64,000 nucleotides of DNA from Panulirus ornatus (Eukaryota; Arthropoda; Malacostraca; Decapoda; Palinuridae), in the NCBI RefSeq assembly GCF_036320965.1, contig NC_092255.1, forward strand, positions 11,961,243 through 12,025,242, read 5' to 3'. Under the pieces are notes generated by a model, which was given only the letters and a program-made list of their open reading frames with translations, was not told where the DNA came from and searched no databases. The translations under genes and the position numbers were made by a program. Each line of letters opens with the position of its first letter. Position 1 is the stretch's first letter. Below, piece by piece: positions 38,961 through 48,213 of the stretch.

Positions 38961-39902
38961 TTACTGATAGTCTCTCACCCCAACTCTCATTTGCCCTTTT
39001 TTCACCTCTTGCACCTTTCTCTTGACCTCCTGTCTCTTTCTTTTATACTTCTCCCACTCAATTGCATTTTTTCCCTGCAAAAATCGTCCAAATGCCTCTC
39101 TCTTCTCTTTCACTAATACTCTTACTTCTTCATCCCACCACTCACTACCCTTTCTAAACAGCCCACCTCCCACTCTTCTCATGCCACAAGCATCTTTTGC
39201 GCAATCCATCACTGATTCCCTAAATACATCCCATTCCTCCCCCACTCCCCTTACTTCCATTGTTCTCACCTTTTTCCATTCTGTACACAGTCTCTCCTGG
39301 TACTTCCCCACACAGGTCTCCTTCCCAAGCTCACTTACTCTCACCACCTTCTTCACCCCAACATTCACTCCTCTTTTCTGAAAACCCATACTAATCTTCA
39401 CCTTAGCCTCCACAAGATAATGATCAGACATCCCTCCAGTTGCACCTCTCAGCACATTAACATCCAAAAGTCTCTCTTTCGCACGCCTGTCAATTAACAC
39501 GTAATCCAATAACGCTCTCTGGCCATCTCTCCTACTTACATAAGTATACTTATGTATATCTCGCTTTTTAAACCAGGTATTCCCAATCATCAGTCCTTTT
39601 TCAGCACATAAATCTACAAGCTCTTCACCATTTCCATTTACAACACTGAACACCCCATGCATACCAATTATTCCCTCAACTGCCACATTACTCACCTTTG
39701 CATTCAAATCACCCATCACTATAACCCGGTCTCGTGCATCAAAACCGCTAACACACTCATTCAGCTGCTCCCAAAACACTTGCCTCTCATGATCTTTCTT
39801 CTCATGCCCAGGTGCATATGCACCAATAATCACCCACCTCTCTCCATCAACTTTCAGTTTTACCCATATTAATCGAGAATTTACTTTCTTACATTCTATC
39901 AC
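38961..39902 (-). CDS. RTE-A endonuclease and linker, uninterrupted 313 codons (TE fragment)
   Basis: [62 protein letters not shown], then the linker WDEEVRVLVKEKREAFGRF. The N-terminal SETK motif is missing, so the nuclease is incomplete. Shares private variants with 1-619. Confidence 0.78.
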   Translation of the reverse strand: MIECKKVNSRLIWVKLKVDGERWVIIGAYAPGHEKKDHERQVFWEQLNECVSGFDARDRVIVMGDLNAKVSNVAVEGIIGMHGVFSVVNGNGEELVDLCAEKGLMIGNTWFKKRDIHKYTYVSRRDGQRALLDYVLIDRRAKERLLDVNVLRGATGGMSDHYLVEAKVKISMGFQKRGVNVGVKKVVRVSELGKETCVGKYQERLCTEWKKVRTMEVRGVGEEWDVFRESVMDCAKDACGMRRVGGGLFRKGSEWWDEEVRVLVKEKREAFGRFLQGKNAIEWEKYKRKRQEVKRKVQEVKKGQMRVGVRDYQ

Positions 39903-39903
39903 T

Positions 39904-40028
39904 GTGTAGGTATGTATATTTGCGTGTGTGGACGTGTATGTATATACATGTGTATGGGGGTGGGTTGGGCCATTTCTTTCGTCTGTTTCCTTGCGCTACC
40001 TCGCAAACGCGGGAGACAGCGACAAAAA
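39904..40028 (+). mobile_element. Free-standing RTE-A 3'-tail fragment
   Basis: gtgtaggtatg to gacaaaaaa: the terminal ~120 bases of the 3'UTR in plus orientation, between a minus-strand endonuclease and a plus-strand RT, with only a ~9-base TA stub after it. Confidence 0.8.
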
Positions 40029-40042
40029 ATATATGATTTGGT

Positions 40043-40723
40043 GTGCAAAGTGAGAGGGTTAGGGAAAATGATTTGGTAAACAGAGAAGAGGTAGTAAAAG
40101 CTTTGCGGAAGATGAAAGCCGGCAAGGCAGCAGGTTTGGATGGTATTGCAGTGGAATTTATTAAAAAAGGGGGTGACTGTATTGTTGACTGGTTGGTAAG
40201 GTTATTTAATGTATGTATGACTCATGGTGAGGTGCCTGAGGATTGGCGGAATGCGTGCATAGTGCCATTGTACAAAGGCAAAGGGGATAAGAGTGAGTGC
40301 TTAAATTACAGAGGTATAAGTTTGTTGAGTATTCCTGGTAAATTATATGGGAGGGTATTGATTGAGAGGGTGAAGGCATGTACAGAGCATCAGATTGGGG
40401 AAGAGCATTGCGGTTTCAGAAGTGGTAGAGGATGTGTGGATCAGGTGTTTGCTTTGAAGAATGTATGTGAGAAATACTTAGAAAAGCAAATGGATTTGTA
40501 TGTAGCATTTATGGATCTGGAGAAGGCATATGATAGAGTTGATAGAGATGCTCTGTGGAAGGTATTAAGAATATATGGTGTGGGAGGCAAGTTGTTAGAA
40601 GCAGTGAAAAGTTTTTATCGAGGATGTAAGGCATGTGTACGTGTAGGAAGAGAGGAAAGTGATTGGTTCTCAGTGAATGTAGGTTTGCGGCAGGGGGTGT
40701 GTGATGTCTCCATGGTTGTTTAA
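40043..40723 (+). pseudogene. RTE-A RT N-terminal half
   Basis: [46 protein letters not shown], then frameshifted in the G-run. Confidence 0.78.
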
Positions 40724-41603
40724 TTTGTTTATGGATGGGGTTGTTAAGGAGGTAAATGCAAGAGTCCTCGAAAGAGGGGCAAGTATGAAGTCTGTTGGGG
40801 ATGAGAGAGCTTGGGAAGTGAGTCAGTTGTTGTTCGCTGATGATACAGCGCTGGTGGCTGATTCATGTGAGAAACTGCAGAAGCTGGTGACTGAGTTTGG
40901 TAAAGTGTGTGGAAGAAGAAAGTTAAGAGTAAATGTGAATAAGAGCAAGGTTATTAGGTACAGTAGGGTTGAGGGTCAAGTCAATTGGGAGGTGAGTTTG
41001 AATGGAGAAAAACTGGAGGAAGTGAAATGTTTTAGATATCTGGGAGTGGATCTGTCAGCGGATGGAACCATGGAAGCGGAAGTGGATCATAGGGTGGGGG
41101 AGGGGGCGAAAATTTTGGGAGCCTTGAAAAATGTGTGGAAGTCGAGAACATTATCTCGGAAAGCAAAAATGGGTATGTTTGAAGGAATAGTGGTTCCAAC
41201 AATGTTGTATGGTTGCGAGGCGTGGGCTATGGATAGAGATGTGCGCAGGAGGATGGATGTGCTGGAAATGAGATGTTTGAGGAAAATGTGTGGTGTGAGG
41301 TGGTTTGATCGAGTAAGTAACGTAAGGGTAAGAGAGATGTGTGGAAATAAAAAGAGCGTGGTTGAGAGAGCAGAAGAGGGTGTTTTGAAATGGTTTGGGC
41401 ACATGGAGAGAATGAGTGAGGAAAGATTGACCAAGAGGATGTATGTGTCGGAGGTGGAGGGAACGAGGAGAAGAGGGAGACCAAATTGGAGGTGGAAAGA
41501 TGGAGTGAAAAAGATTTTGTGTGATCGGGGCCTGAACATGCAGGAGGGTGAAAGGAGGGCAAGGAATAGAGTGAATTGGAGCGATGTGGTATACAGGGGT
41601 TGA
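40701..41603 (+). pseudogene. RTE-A RT C-terminal half
   Basis: [58 protein letters not shown] to YRG-stop; same element as 40,043-40,723, one base out of frame. Confidence 0.78.
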
Positions 41604-41811
41604 CGTGCTGTCAGTGGATTGAATCAAGGCATGTGAAGCGTCTGGGGTAAACCATGGAAAGCTGTGTAGGTATGTATATTTGCGTGTGTGGACGTGTGTA
41701 TGTACATGTGTATGGGGGGGGGGGCCATTTCTTTCGTCTGTTTCCTTGCGCTACCTCGCAAACGCGGGAGACAGCGACAAAGTAAAAAAAAAAAAAAAAA
41801 TATATTTTTTT

Positions 41812-41815
<4 letters not shown>

Positions 41816-41899
<84 letters not shown>
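41816..41899. repeat. (TA)n microsatellite
   Basis: Right boundary of the repeat mosaic before the low-copy region. Confidence 0.95.
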
Positions 41900-41902
<3 letters not shown>

Positions 41903-42447
41903 GCCGGCTACAAAAGCAAGTAATGATATAATGTCATATAATGAAAATATAATTTCCATATAAAATGTAATGATTATTATTACTGCGGGTCAGTGGGATA
42001 TTCTGGTCTCCTTTTTCAAAGACAGTCATGACATTTGCCGTTTCATATCCTCGGAATTACTCCTTCCTTTAGGTTCCTATCAAAGCCTATAGTTTCCTAT
42101 TGAGCAGTATTTCGAATAGGCCTAGCAATTGCCTTAGCGCATTCCTTTTTTGCAAATGGCGAGGCTTTATCAGTTCGGTAAGACTTGAGGTTAATCTATA
42201 TTAGCAATTTAACGGAAAATAAATGTTTCTCCACTCCACAGCCTCAAAGAAATCAAAATTGGAATAAAAAATCTATTATTATTTTTATATTTTGCTTTGT
42301 TGCTGTCTCCCGTTCTCGAATAAGAAAAAGCAGCCGAAAATTCGAGAGCAAAACCTATGATCAAGAGGCTACAGAACTAAAATAATATTTCTTTTTCCTT
42401 TTTTTTTAATTTTGCGAAAATATATTATACCATAATTAATCGATATG
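41900..42447. other. Low-copy segment upstream of the candidate exon
   Basis: No repeat-family match apart from a ~27-base RTE-A tail remnant on the minus strand at 42,286-42,313 (attttgctttgttgctgtctcccg). No open frame of note. Confidence 0.55.
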
Positions 42448-42456
42448 TATATAAAA
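42448..42456 (+). promoter_or_regulatory. TATA-like element
   Basis: tatataaaa about 150 bases upstream of the candidate start codon. The region is AT-rich, so the match may be chance. Confidence 0.25.
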
Positions 42457-42550
42457 CATAATGGTTTATTATATGAAGTTTATGAGAAACGTGTTAAGTT
42501 TAAAAATGTAATAGCTTCGTACTAACAAATATTGTTTAGTATCAACCACC

Positions 42551-42558
42551 ACACGTGT
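42551..42558. promoter_or_regulatory. CACGTG E-box
   Basis: acacgtgt palindrome about 42 bases upstream of the ATG, a typical position for a promoter-proximal E-box or an early 5'UTR element. Confidence 0.3.
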
Positions 42559-42599
42559 GACGAGTCTTGTTCGTAGTTTGTATTATTTGGCTAGCTGAG

Positions 42600-42671
42600 A
42601 TGAGTGGGAAGAGAAAACGCCAACATATTTCTGAATCCAAAAAGGATTTATTTGATGAAGATGAAGCCAAC
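42600..42671 (+). CDS. Probable first coding exon of a host gene (24 codons)
   Basis: ATG followed by 24 codons, MSGKRKRQHISESKKDLF and then DEDEAN, directly joined to a consensus splice donor AAC/gtaagt at 42,672. The basic KRKR patch followed by an acidic DEDE patch resembles N-termini of nuclear proteins; I cannot name the gene. The context is gctgagATGAG, moderate for initiation. The exon ends in phase 0. No second exon is obvious: the cag/GTGGAT acceptor near 47,445 gives only five codons before a stop. This is the best host-gene signal in the window. Confidence 0.5.
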
Positions 42672-42677
42672 GTAAGT
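42672..42677 (+). other. Consensus splice donor
   Basis: gtaagt immediately after an AAC codon, ending the candidate exon. Confidence 0.5.
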
Positions 42678-42797
42678 TTCGATATACCACAGTATGTCGT
42701 GAGATGTGTATCACAGACGGGATGAAAGAGGACCACATTGGGAGCAAGTATTAGTATATATTTCATGTGCTGTCCTCCACAGCTATTCGAATATGTA

Positions 42798-42871
<74 letters not shown>

Positions 42872-43036
42872 TATTGCAATATTCAATTCGATAACTCGTG
42901 CAGTGTTTTCGGCTGGGTCATCAGGCACAAATCGTATCCATATTTGATATTAAGGTGATGGTAAAACTTTAAAGTAAGGGCGCCACTCACTTTCGTCTTT
43001 AAGTTATACTTGGTGTCATTAAATTTCATACATTTT
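42678..43036. other. Probable intron sequence
   Basis: Nothing recognised besides the (TA)n at 42,800. Confidence 0.45.
42800..42863. repeat. (TA)n microsatellite
   Basis: Free-standing tract not attached to an RTE-A or SINE-A copy. Confidence 0.95.
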
Positions 43037-43640
43037 GCCAACTATTCAGTATCGGGTCAAACGTTATTTTTTCTAGCTAGTTTATTTTCGACAGGGTCAA
43101 AGTCTAGTTTTTGCTCTGCATGGAAACAGGGTGAAGTTCCAGTAATGGAGTGCCACACAAAGAACTTGTAGATCTTGATGAAACACATGAAGTTGATTTA
43201 TAGTAAGGTATCTCATGTATTTCTGTTCAGCATGTGACAAGGTTAGGAACTGAGAAAGGGGGATGAATGAGAATTAAAGGGATATCTGAGGGTTGTAAAC
43301 ATTTTATATCACCTATTCTGAGTGTTTGAAATCAGTTGGTGCCACTAACCCATAATCTATCAACTAGATGAGTTGATGCGCTTGCTTTATCCCAAAGTGA
43401 TTTGCAAATATTTGAGCTTCGTGTGTGAAAACGATCATGAATGACTATCCTGAAGACATTCAAAGATAGACATCTATGATATGTTTCTTCAAATTCTGTA
43501 GACCTTGATTTGATTTGTAAATTACTCACATGCTGATAAGTCATAAAAAAAGACAACTTGCCTTTGCGGTGATAATCTTCCAAGCCTCCACCACACATCC
43601 ACGATACAAGCCTCATGGATGGCAACACTAAGAATCATTA
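43037..43640. repeat. Old duplicated unit, copy 1
   Basis: Starts with two or three degenerate ~50-base units (cagtatcgggtcaaacgtta; gacagggtcaaagtctag) followed by blocks that reappear in order at 44.4-44.85 kb: gatcttgatgaaaca, tctcatgtatttctgttc, acaaggttagg, agacatct, tgtagaccttgatttga. Diverged but colinear with copy 2. No coding potential seen. Confidence 0.5.
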
Positions 43641-44080
43641 CCAAAAAAATTATAAGTACATTATATTTCAATACATATTAATCAGTCAAGCTAATATTTT
43701 GAGAAACATTATGAAAATGGCAGTGTTAAATCCCATCCATTGGTATCAGAATATCTTTTTGTATTGTCAAAACATTTTGAAAAGTGACATCACATGTTTA
43801 AACTTCATGGTAAGACAGGTATTTATGTCCTATCGTTTGGCTCATATAGAGTATTGTAGGGTATAAAATGATGTTGCAGATCATGCTTTATCAATATGTC
43901 ACCTAGGCTGACTATATACCTCTCAAGGAACCCATTCATGTGTTTTATCGAAATCTGAGTTTGCTTAATTGATGCATCTAGTTAGAATTTTACTGAAATA
44001 GGTTTAAGGGAATAGCCACATCTGTTTCATGTACTTTATATTGTTCATGGTCACGGAAAGGTAGTGGTTATTTTTCTGAT
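43641..44080. other. Low-copy segment, nothing recognised
   Basis: AT-rich; no clear exon, repeat or RNA signal. Confidence 0.45.
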
Positions 44081-44345
44081 TAGTCAGCAATCAGCAATAG
44101 CATTTGACCCACTGGTACTAATTACTCAGCATCAGGGGATGAATTGCTAATACTGTATAGCCTTTAACTTGCCACTGCTAACTAGTTGGTATCAGTGGGT
44201 TAAATGCTGTTTTAGACTAATCAGCACCAGTGAGTTAGATGTTACTTTGCTTATTTGACACTGGTTGGTCAAATTTTACATTGCTTATCAGTTGTCCCCA
44301 GTAGGTCAAGCATAATTTTGTTGACTATTCCAGTTGTTAGCATAC
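44081..44345. repeat. Degenerate tandem repeat, ~50-base unit, about five copies
   Basis: Successive units share a tCAGca.cagtgggttaaatg-like core (catttgacccactggtac, atcagtgggttaaatgctg, gcaccagtgagttagatg, gacactggttggtcaaat, ccccagtaggtcaagc). The same core occurs at 43,040-43,110. Confidence 0.55.
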
Positions 44346-44394
44346 GCTAACTCTTTCTCTCGTCAATCTAACCAACCTACGTAGTATGCCCCAG

Positions 44395-44860
44395 TAAAGT
44401 TTGAGTTTAGGAAAATACAGAATATTATGGATTTTGATAAAGTGCATACTGGTGTGGACTCACCACTTTCTAGAGTTGATTGAGAGTAGGGAAGCTCATA
44501 TATATCTGTTCTATACATGAAAAGGTTAGGTACTTACAAAGTACGTAGGGCTTTGATTTTGAAGGAAAATGTGGGATTGAAGCACTTTATACCAATTATT
44601 CAGAGATAGGAATTTATTGGTATCACTTCCTCAAAACTTCATGCATGGACAATGGACATTCACAAATGACTAATGTGCATGTAGATGAACACAGATGTCC
44701 ACCTAGCTGTTGTTCGGAGTGTGCAGAGCTTGATTTGAACTGTAGATCAATTTAAAAACCAAATGGAGCTGTAGAAAGTTAATATAACTTGCTTGGGAAG
44801 TGAAATAGCTCCATACCTGACCTACATGCCATGACACTTTTGCTCCATTGCTAGCAAGAC
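44395..44860. repeat. Old duplicated unit, copy 2
   Basis: Colinear diverged partner of 43,130-43,640 (gattttgataaagtgcat, agctcatatatatctgttc, aaaaggttagg, agatgtccacc, gagcttgatttgaactgtag). Together they indicate an ancient tandem duplication with ~1.25 kb period, or two copies of an old repeat. Confidence 0.5.
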
Positions 44861-45265
44861 ACAGAATGCTACTAAAACAGTAGGGAATTACTTTACAACA
44901 GATAACTTGATAAAATGTGATACTAATCAAACAGTCTATTAACCCATCCAAACCCAACCTTTCTGAATATTTTCAAAATTCTTTCATATTTAAGTATTTT
45001 ATTGTCATAGGTAATATTAAAGGATGTTACCCAATTTTGATGATGAATTACTTTATGTCCTCAAAATTGTGTAGTAATTGGGCGGTACTGGGGATGCGTT
45101 GTACTGTCTTATCATTCCATCTTACTATCTCGACATCTCCATCAGACCTATAATCATATGAACCTCTTCCCCCTTTTTTATTTTATTTTTTTTTCATCTC
45201 TGCTAGAATCTTCACTACACACCCTTGTGTGTAATTTGCCCTTATTGTGCCCGTAGCTCTGTACA
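44861..45265. other. Low-copy segment, nothing recognised
   Basis: No gene or repeat signal. Confidence 0.45.
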
Positions 45266-45367
45266 AAGAACCTGCATTCATGTATTGATAAATGCAAATA
45301 TGATATTACTATCATACGAAGAACCTGCATTCATGTATTGATAAATGCAAATATGATATTACTATCA
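45266..45367. repeat. Exact tandem duplication, 53-base period
   Basis: A 49-base sequence (aagaacctgcattcatgt...actatca) occurs identically at 45,266-45,314 and 45,319-45,367, separated by tacg. Confidence 0.9.
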
Positions 45368-46057
45368 ACAAAGTCATGGGGAAAGCAATGAGGTTACAGG
45401 TCATTAGCCCAATGACTATATACATAGTCTTCCAAATTTACACTCACCTTATGAGAAGGATATAAGAGCAAGTGGTGATCTGCCCCCTGTGTCTATCTTG
45501 TGTGTCATTCAGCTTGTGACTGAGAGAATGTAAGGAGCAGAGTCTCCTACAGTTGTTGTCAGACAGGTTTGAACAGGATGATGTTGGAACCAAACAAAAT
45601 TGGTAAAAGTAAAATTTCTATGAGCATTTAAACCTAGGGGTAACTACTGGAAGATTATATTTTCAGCTGCAGTATGTTACAGTAAAGGCAAATTATAATT
45701 GTATCACAAGAGATCACACAATTTTTAAAATCAGGACTATAAATGTAGTCATTGTGTTTGGATGGGTTAATATTTTGAATACCATTAAGAATCCCATCAT
45801 CATCATCATCATCATCATCAAATGTGTGAAACTTTTTTACTGTTCTATGAAAACCTTTATATCTGTGTTCAGGTGATAGGAAGAACTGACATTAAAACCA
45901 CATAAGATTGAGGTTGGACTACATCTTAATGAATTTACTTATGAAAGCAAATGTGACCAAGAAAAAGCAAACAAAAACATGTAAGCAAAAATGATGGAGC
46001 ATCATACTGTCAGCCTCCTTCACCATAACTCCAGATTATAGTTTAGTAAGAGAGTAA
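45368..46057. other. Low-copy segment
   Basis: Contains a short (ATC)n tract at 45,796-45,821; otherwise nothing recognised. Confidence 0.45.
45796..45821. repeat. (ATC)n microsatellite
   Basis: Eight to nine CAT/ATC units. Confidence 0.9.
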
Positions 46058-46466
46058 GACGTGTGTGAGTAGGTAGAAAGGAGGGTGAGTGGTTCCAGGT
46101 GAAGATGGATCTGTGGTAGGGATGTTTGGTGTTACCATGACTGTTAGATTTATTGTGAATGGAGTGGTGAGGGAAAGGTATGCAAGGGTCTTGGAAGAGG
46201 AGCAGGTGTGTAGTGTTAAGGGTTGGCAGTAGACTGAGAGGTGAGTCAGTTGTTGTTTGCTGATAACTTGATGCTGGTGGCAGATTTGACCAAGGAAAAG
46301 TAGAAGTTGATGTCTGAGTTTAGGAGGGTATGTGAGAGAAAAAAGTTGAGTGTAAAAGCTAAGGTATTCGGTTTAACAGTTTTAAGGGACAGGTAAGTTA
46401 GGATGTGAGTTTGAATGGAGAAATTCTGGAAGAAGTGAGGTGTTATAGATACCTGGTAATGAACAG

Positions 46467-46814
46467 GTGGTGAATGGAACCATGGAAGTGAGTAATTGTA
46501 TAGGTGGTGGGGTGAAGGATCAGGGAGCATTAAGGAATATGAAGAAAGAAAGGTCAGTATCTAGGAGGATGAAAATGAGTATCTCTGAAGGCATAGTAGT
46601 TCCAGTGCTGTTGTATGAATGCCATACATTCTCATCCATGGATGAGAATGTATGGAAGATTGTGAATGTGTTGGAAATGAAATGTTCAAGGACATTTTGT
46701 GGTGTGAAGAGGTTTGATCAAGTAAGTAAGGATGGGGTAAGCATGAGGTGTAGTAATGAGAGTGAGATTAAGTGGACTGAAGAGGATGTGCTGAAATTGT
46801 TTGGATATGTGTAG
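46467..46814 (+). pseudogene. RTE relic C-terminal fragment
   Basis: 115 codons still open: NGTMEVSNCIGGG, EGIVVPVLLYECHTF, NVLEMKCSRTFCGVKRFDQVS, WTEEDVLKLFGYV, clearly matching [19 protein letters not shown] to WFGHM. Confidence 0.72.
46622..46655. repeat. Perfect 34-base palindrome within the relic
   Basis: ccatacattctcatccat and its exact reverse complement, no spacer. The right half aligns with the RTE-A sequence at this place; the left half does not. Confidence 0.9.
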
Positions 46815-47215
46815 AAAATGAGTGAGGAGAGGTTGACAAAGAGGATACATGTGTCAGAAGTGGAGGGAACAAGAAGAAGGGGTAGACTGAATTGGGGATG
46901 GAATGACTGTCTGAATGAGATTGTGAGTGGTTGGGGCCTGATCATGCAGGAAGGTGAAAGGTATGCATGGATAGAGTGAATTGGAGCAGTGTGGTGTACA
47001 GTTGTTGATTTGCTGTTAGTGGACTGAACCAAGGCATATGAAGCTGCTGGGGAACCACAGAAAAGTCTGTGGGGCCCAGTTGTGGATAGGGGTTTGTGGT
47101 TTCGTTGTATTGCATATTACAGATAGAGAATGGATGTGAGCAAATGAGGCCTTTTTCATCTGTTCCTGGCTTGCCTTACTTATGCAGGAAATAGGGAACA
47201 AGTATGGAAAAATAT

Positions 47216-48151
47216 AGGTTGCAAGCACCTGTTATTACAAGAATTTTTAACTCGTGTTATCTATAAGTTTTGTGTTTGTATTTGCGATGTAGATGTATAG
47301 ATGTATCTAGAATGTATCCTCTCTTTTACTCTGTAAAAATATTTTGTTTGGACTGCCTTTTCCTGTAAGCCATCCCCTATGCGCTTTGAGGGAAGCATGT
47401 ACAGTACTTAACATTACCTTGACATAATCTTCATATGTTTTTCAGGTGGATATGTACAAATGAGTCAGTACGTGAACACTTAGATAATGAGTGAGATTGA
47501 TTGAAGCTATGTAGGGCAGATAACTAGAGATGTTGGTGTATCTCATATCACATCATAATTTTACATCATTATTATTATCTTTTTTTGTAATTATCAGTAA
47601 GATACCAAAGGGTTGCCAATATTGTTGACAGATTTTTTTATCTCGTTCAGTACATAAAGCCTTATATGTATATTTTATGCTTGTTCTATGTGAAAGAGAA
47701 AATCAGGTGATTTCTCATGTTGCTATCTGTTCCATGAGCATGAGAGACATTCTATTATATATCTTTGTGAATATCAGGATTAGGACTTCCCAAATATCAG
47801 TTTTTCACTGAGAAAACACTAGCTTTCCTTACTCTTTACCAATCACTCAGCCATTGTTGTGGCAAAATGTTTAAGGCCCATCTTTGGCTAAGCAGAAAGT
47901 AATACAGAGAGAACATCATTGGATGATTCAATTTCTGATGTTGGCAGCTCTTAGAATTCTGTAGGATCACATGCTATTAGTATTCATGAAAAAAATTAGC
48001 CTCATCATCTTGAAGGCTCAGAGGATCCAGCCTGCAATCCTTCTGTACAGACAAGGAATGTTTTGTTATGTTTTCTGAAGGTTAGATCATTAAAAATTAT
48101 TAGTCCATAAGCTACCAGACCAGCATTTTACATTCCATTGATTATTCTGAT
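47216..48151. other. Low-copy segment
   Basis: A possible splice acceptor (tttttcag/gtggat) lies near 47,445, but the following frame closes after five codons. Nothing else recognised. Confidence 0.4.
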
Positions 48152-48166
48152 ATTTATTATTATTAC

Positions 48167-48212
<46 letters not shown>

Positions 48213-48213
48213 T
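48152..48213. repeat. (ATT)n microsatellite
   Basis: About 20 TTA/ATT units. It marks the 3' end of an inverted RTE-A; unusually not TA. Confidence 0.95.

Larger units (their letters stand above)
36996..39903 (-). mobile_element. RTE-A LINE, nearly complete (endonuclease middle to tail), short 3'UTR
   Basis: T-run 36,996-37,007, 3'UTR to 37,191, RT 37,192-38,808 and upstream, linker and endonuclease to 39,903 ([10 protein letters not shown]). Breaks: TGG to TGA at 38,827-38,829 and a one-base deletion in the A-run near 39,000. The first ~100 codons and 5'UTR are missing, replaced at 39,903 by a plus-strand 3'-tail fragment. LSADGT subfamily. Confidence 0.9.
40039..41799 (+). mobile_element. 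RTE-A LINE, 5'-truncated, short 3'UTR
   Basis: Begins ggtgtgcaaagtgagagg, directly after the tail fragment. One frameshift (extra G in caggggg, about 40,696) splits RT. 3'UTR 41,604-41,782 with A-run. LSADGT subfamily. Confidence 0.9.
46058..47215 (+). mobile_element. Ancient RTE relic related to RTE-A
   Basis: Colinear with RTE-A from just before motif B (agtggttccaggtgaagatgg) through the FADD region, CFRYLG (gttatagatacctgg), the C-terminal region and the first half of the long 3'UTR to an ancestral-looking tail (ctgttcctggcttgccttacttatgcaggaaatagg). Strongly diverged with many stops, so far older than the other copies. It ends at about 47,214 without the gtaggtatg...gacagcgac second tail block, suggesting that block was acquired later. 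Confidence 0.82.

Noticed and set aside
43332..43628. 98-codon minus-strand ORF
   Set aside because: Overlaps the old duplicated unit, the partner copy is not open in the same frame, and no protein-like motif is seen.
44081..44345. Possible CRISPR-like array (regularly spaced repeats)
   Set aside because: Units are contiguous, degenerate and without unique spacers; eukaryotic context.
47440..47470. Second exon for the 42.6 kb gene at the cag/GTGGATATG acceptor
   Set aside because: In the phase set by the first exon it stops after five codons, and no conservation argument is available.
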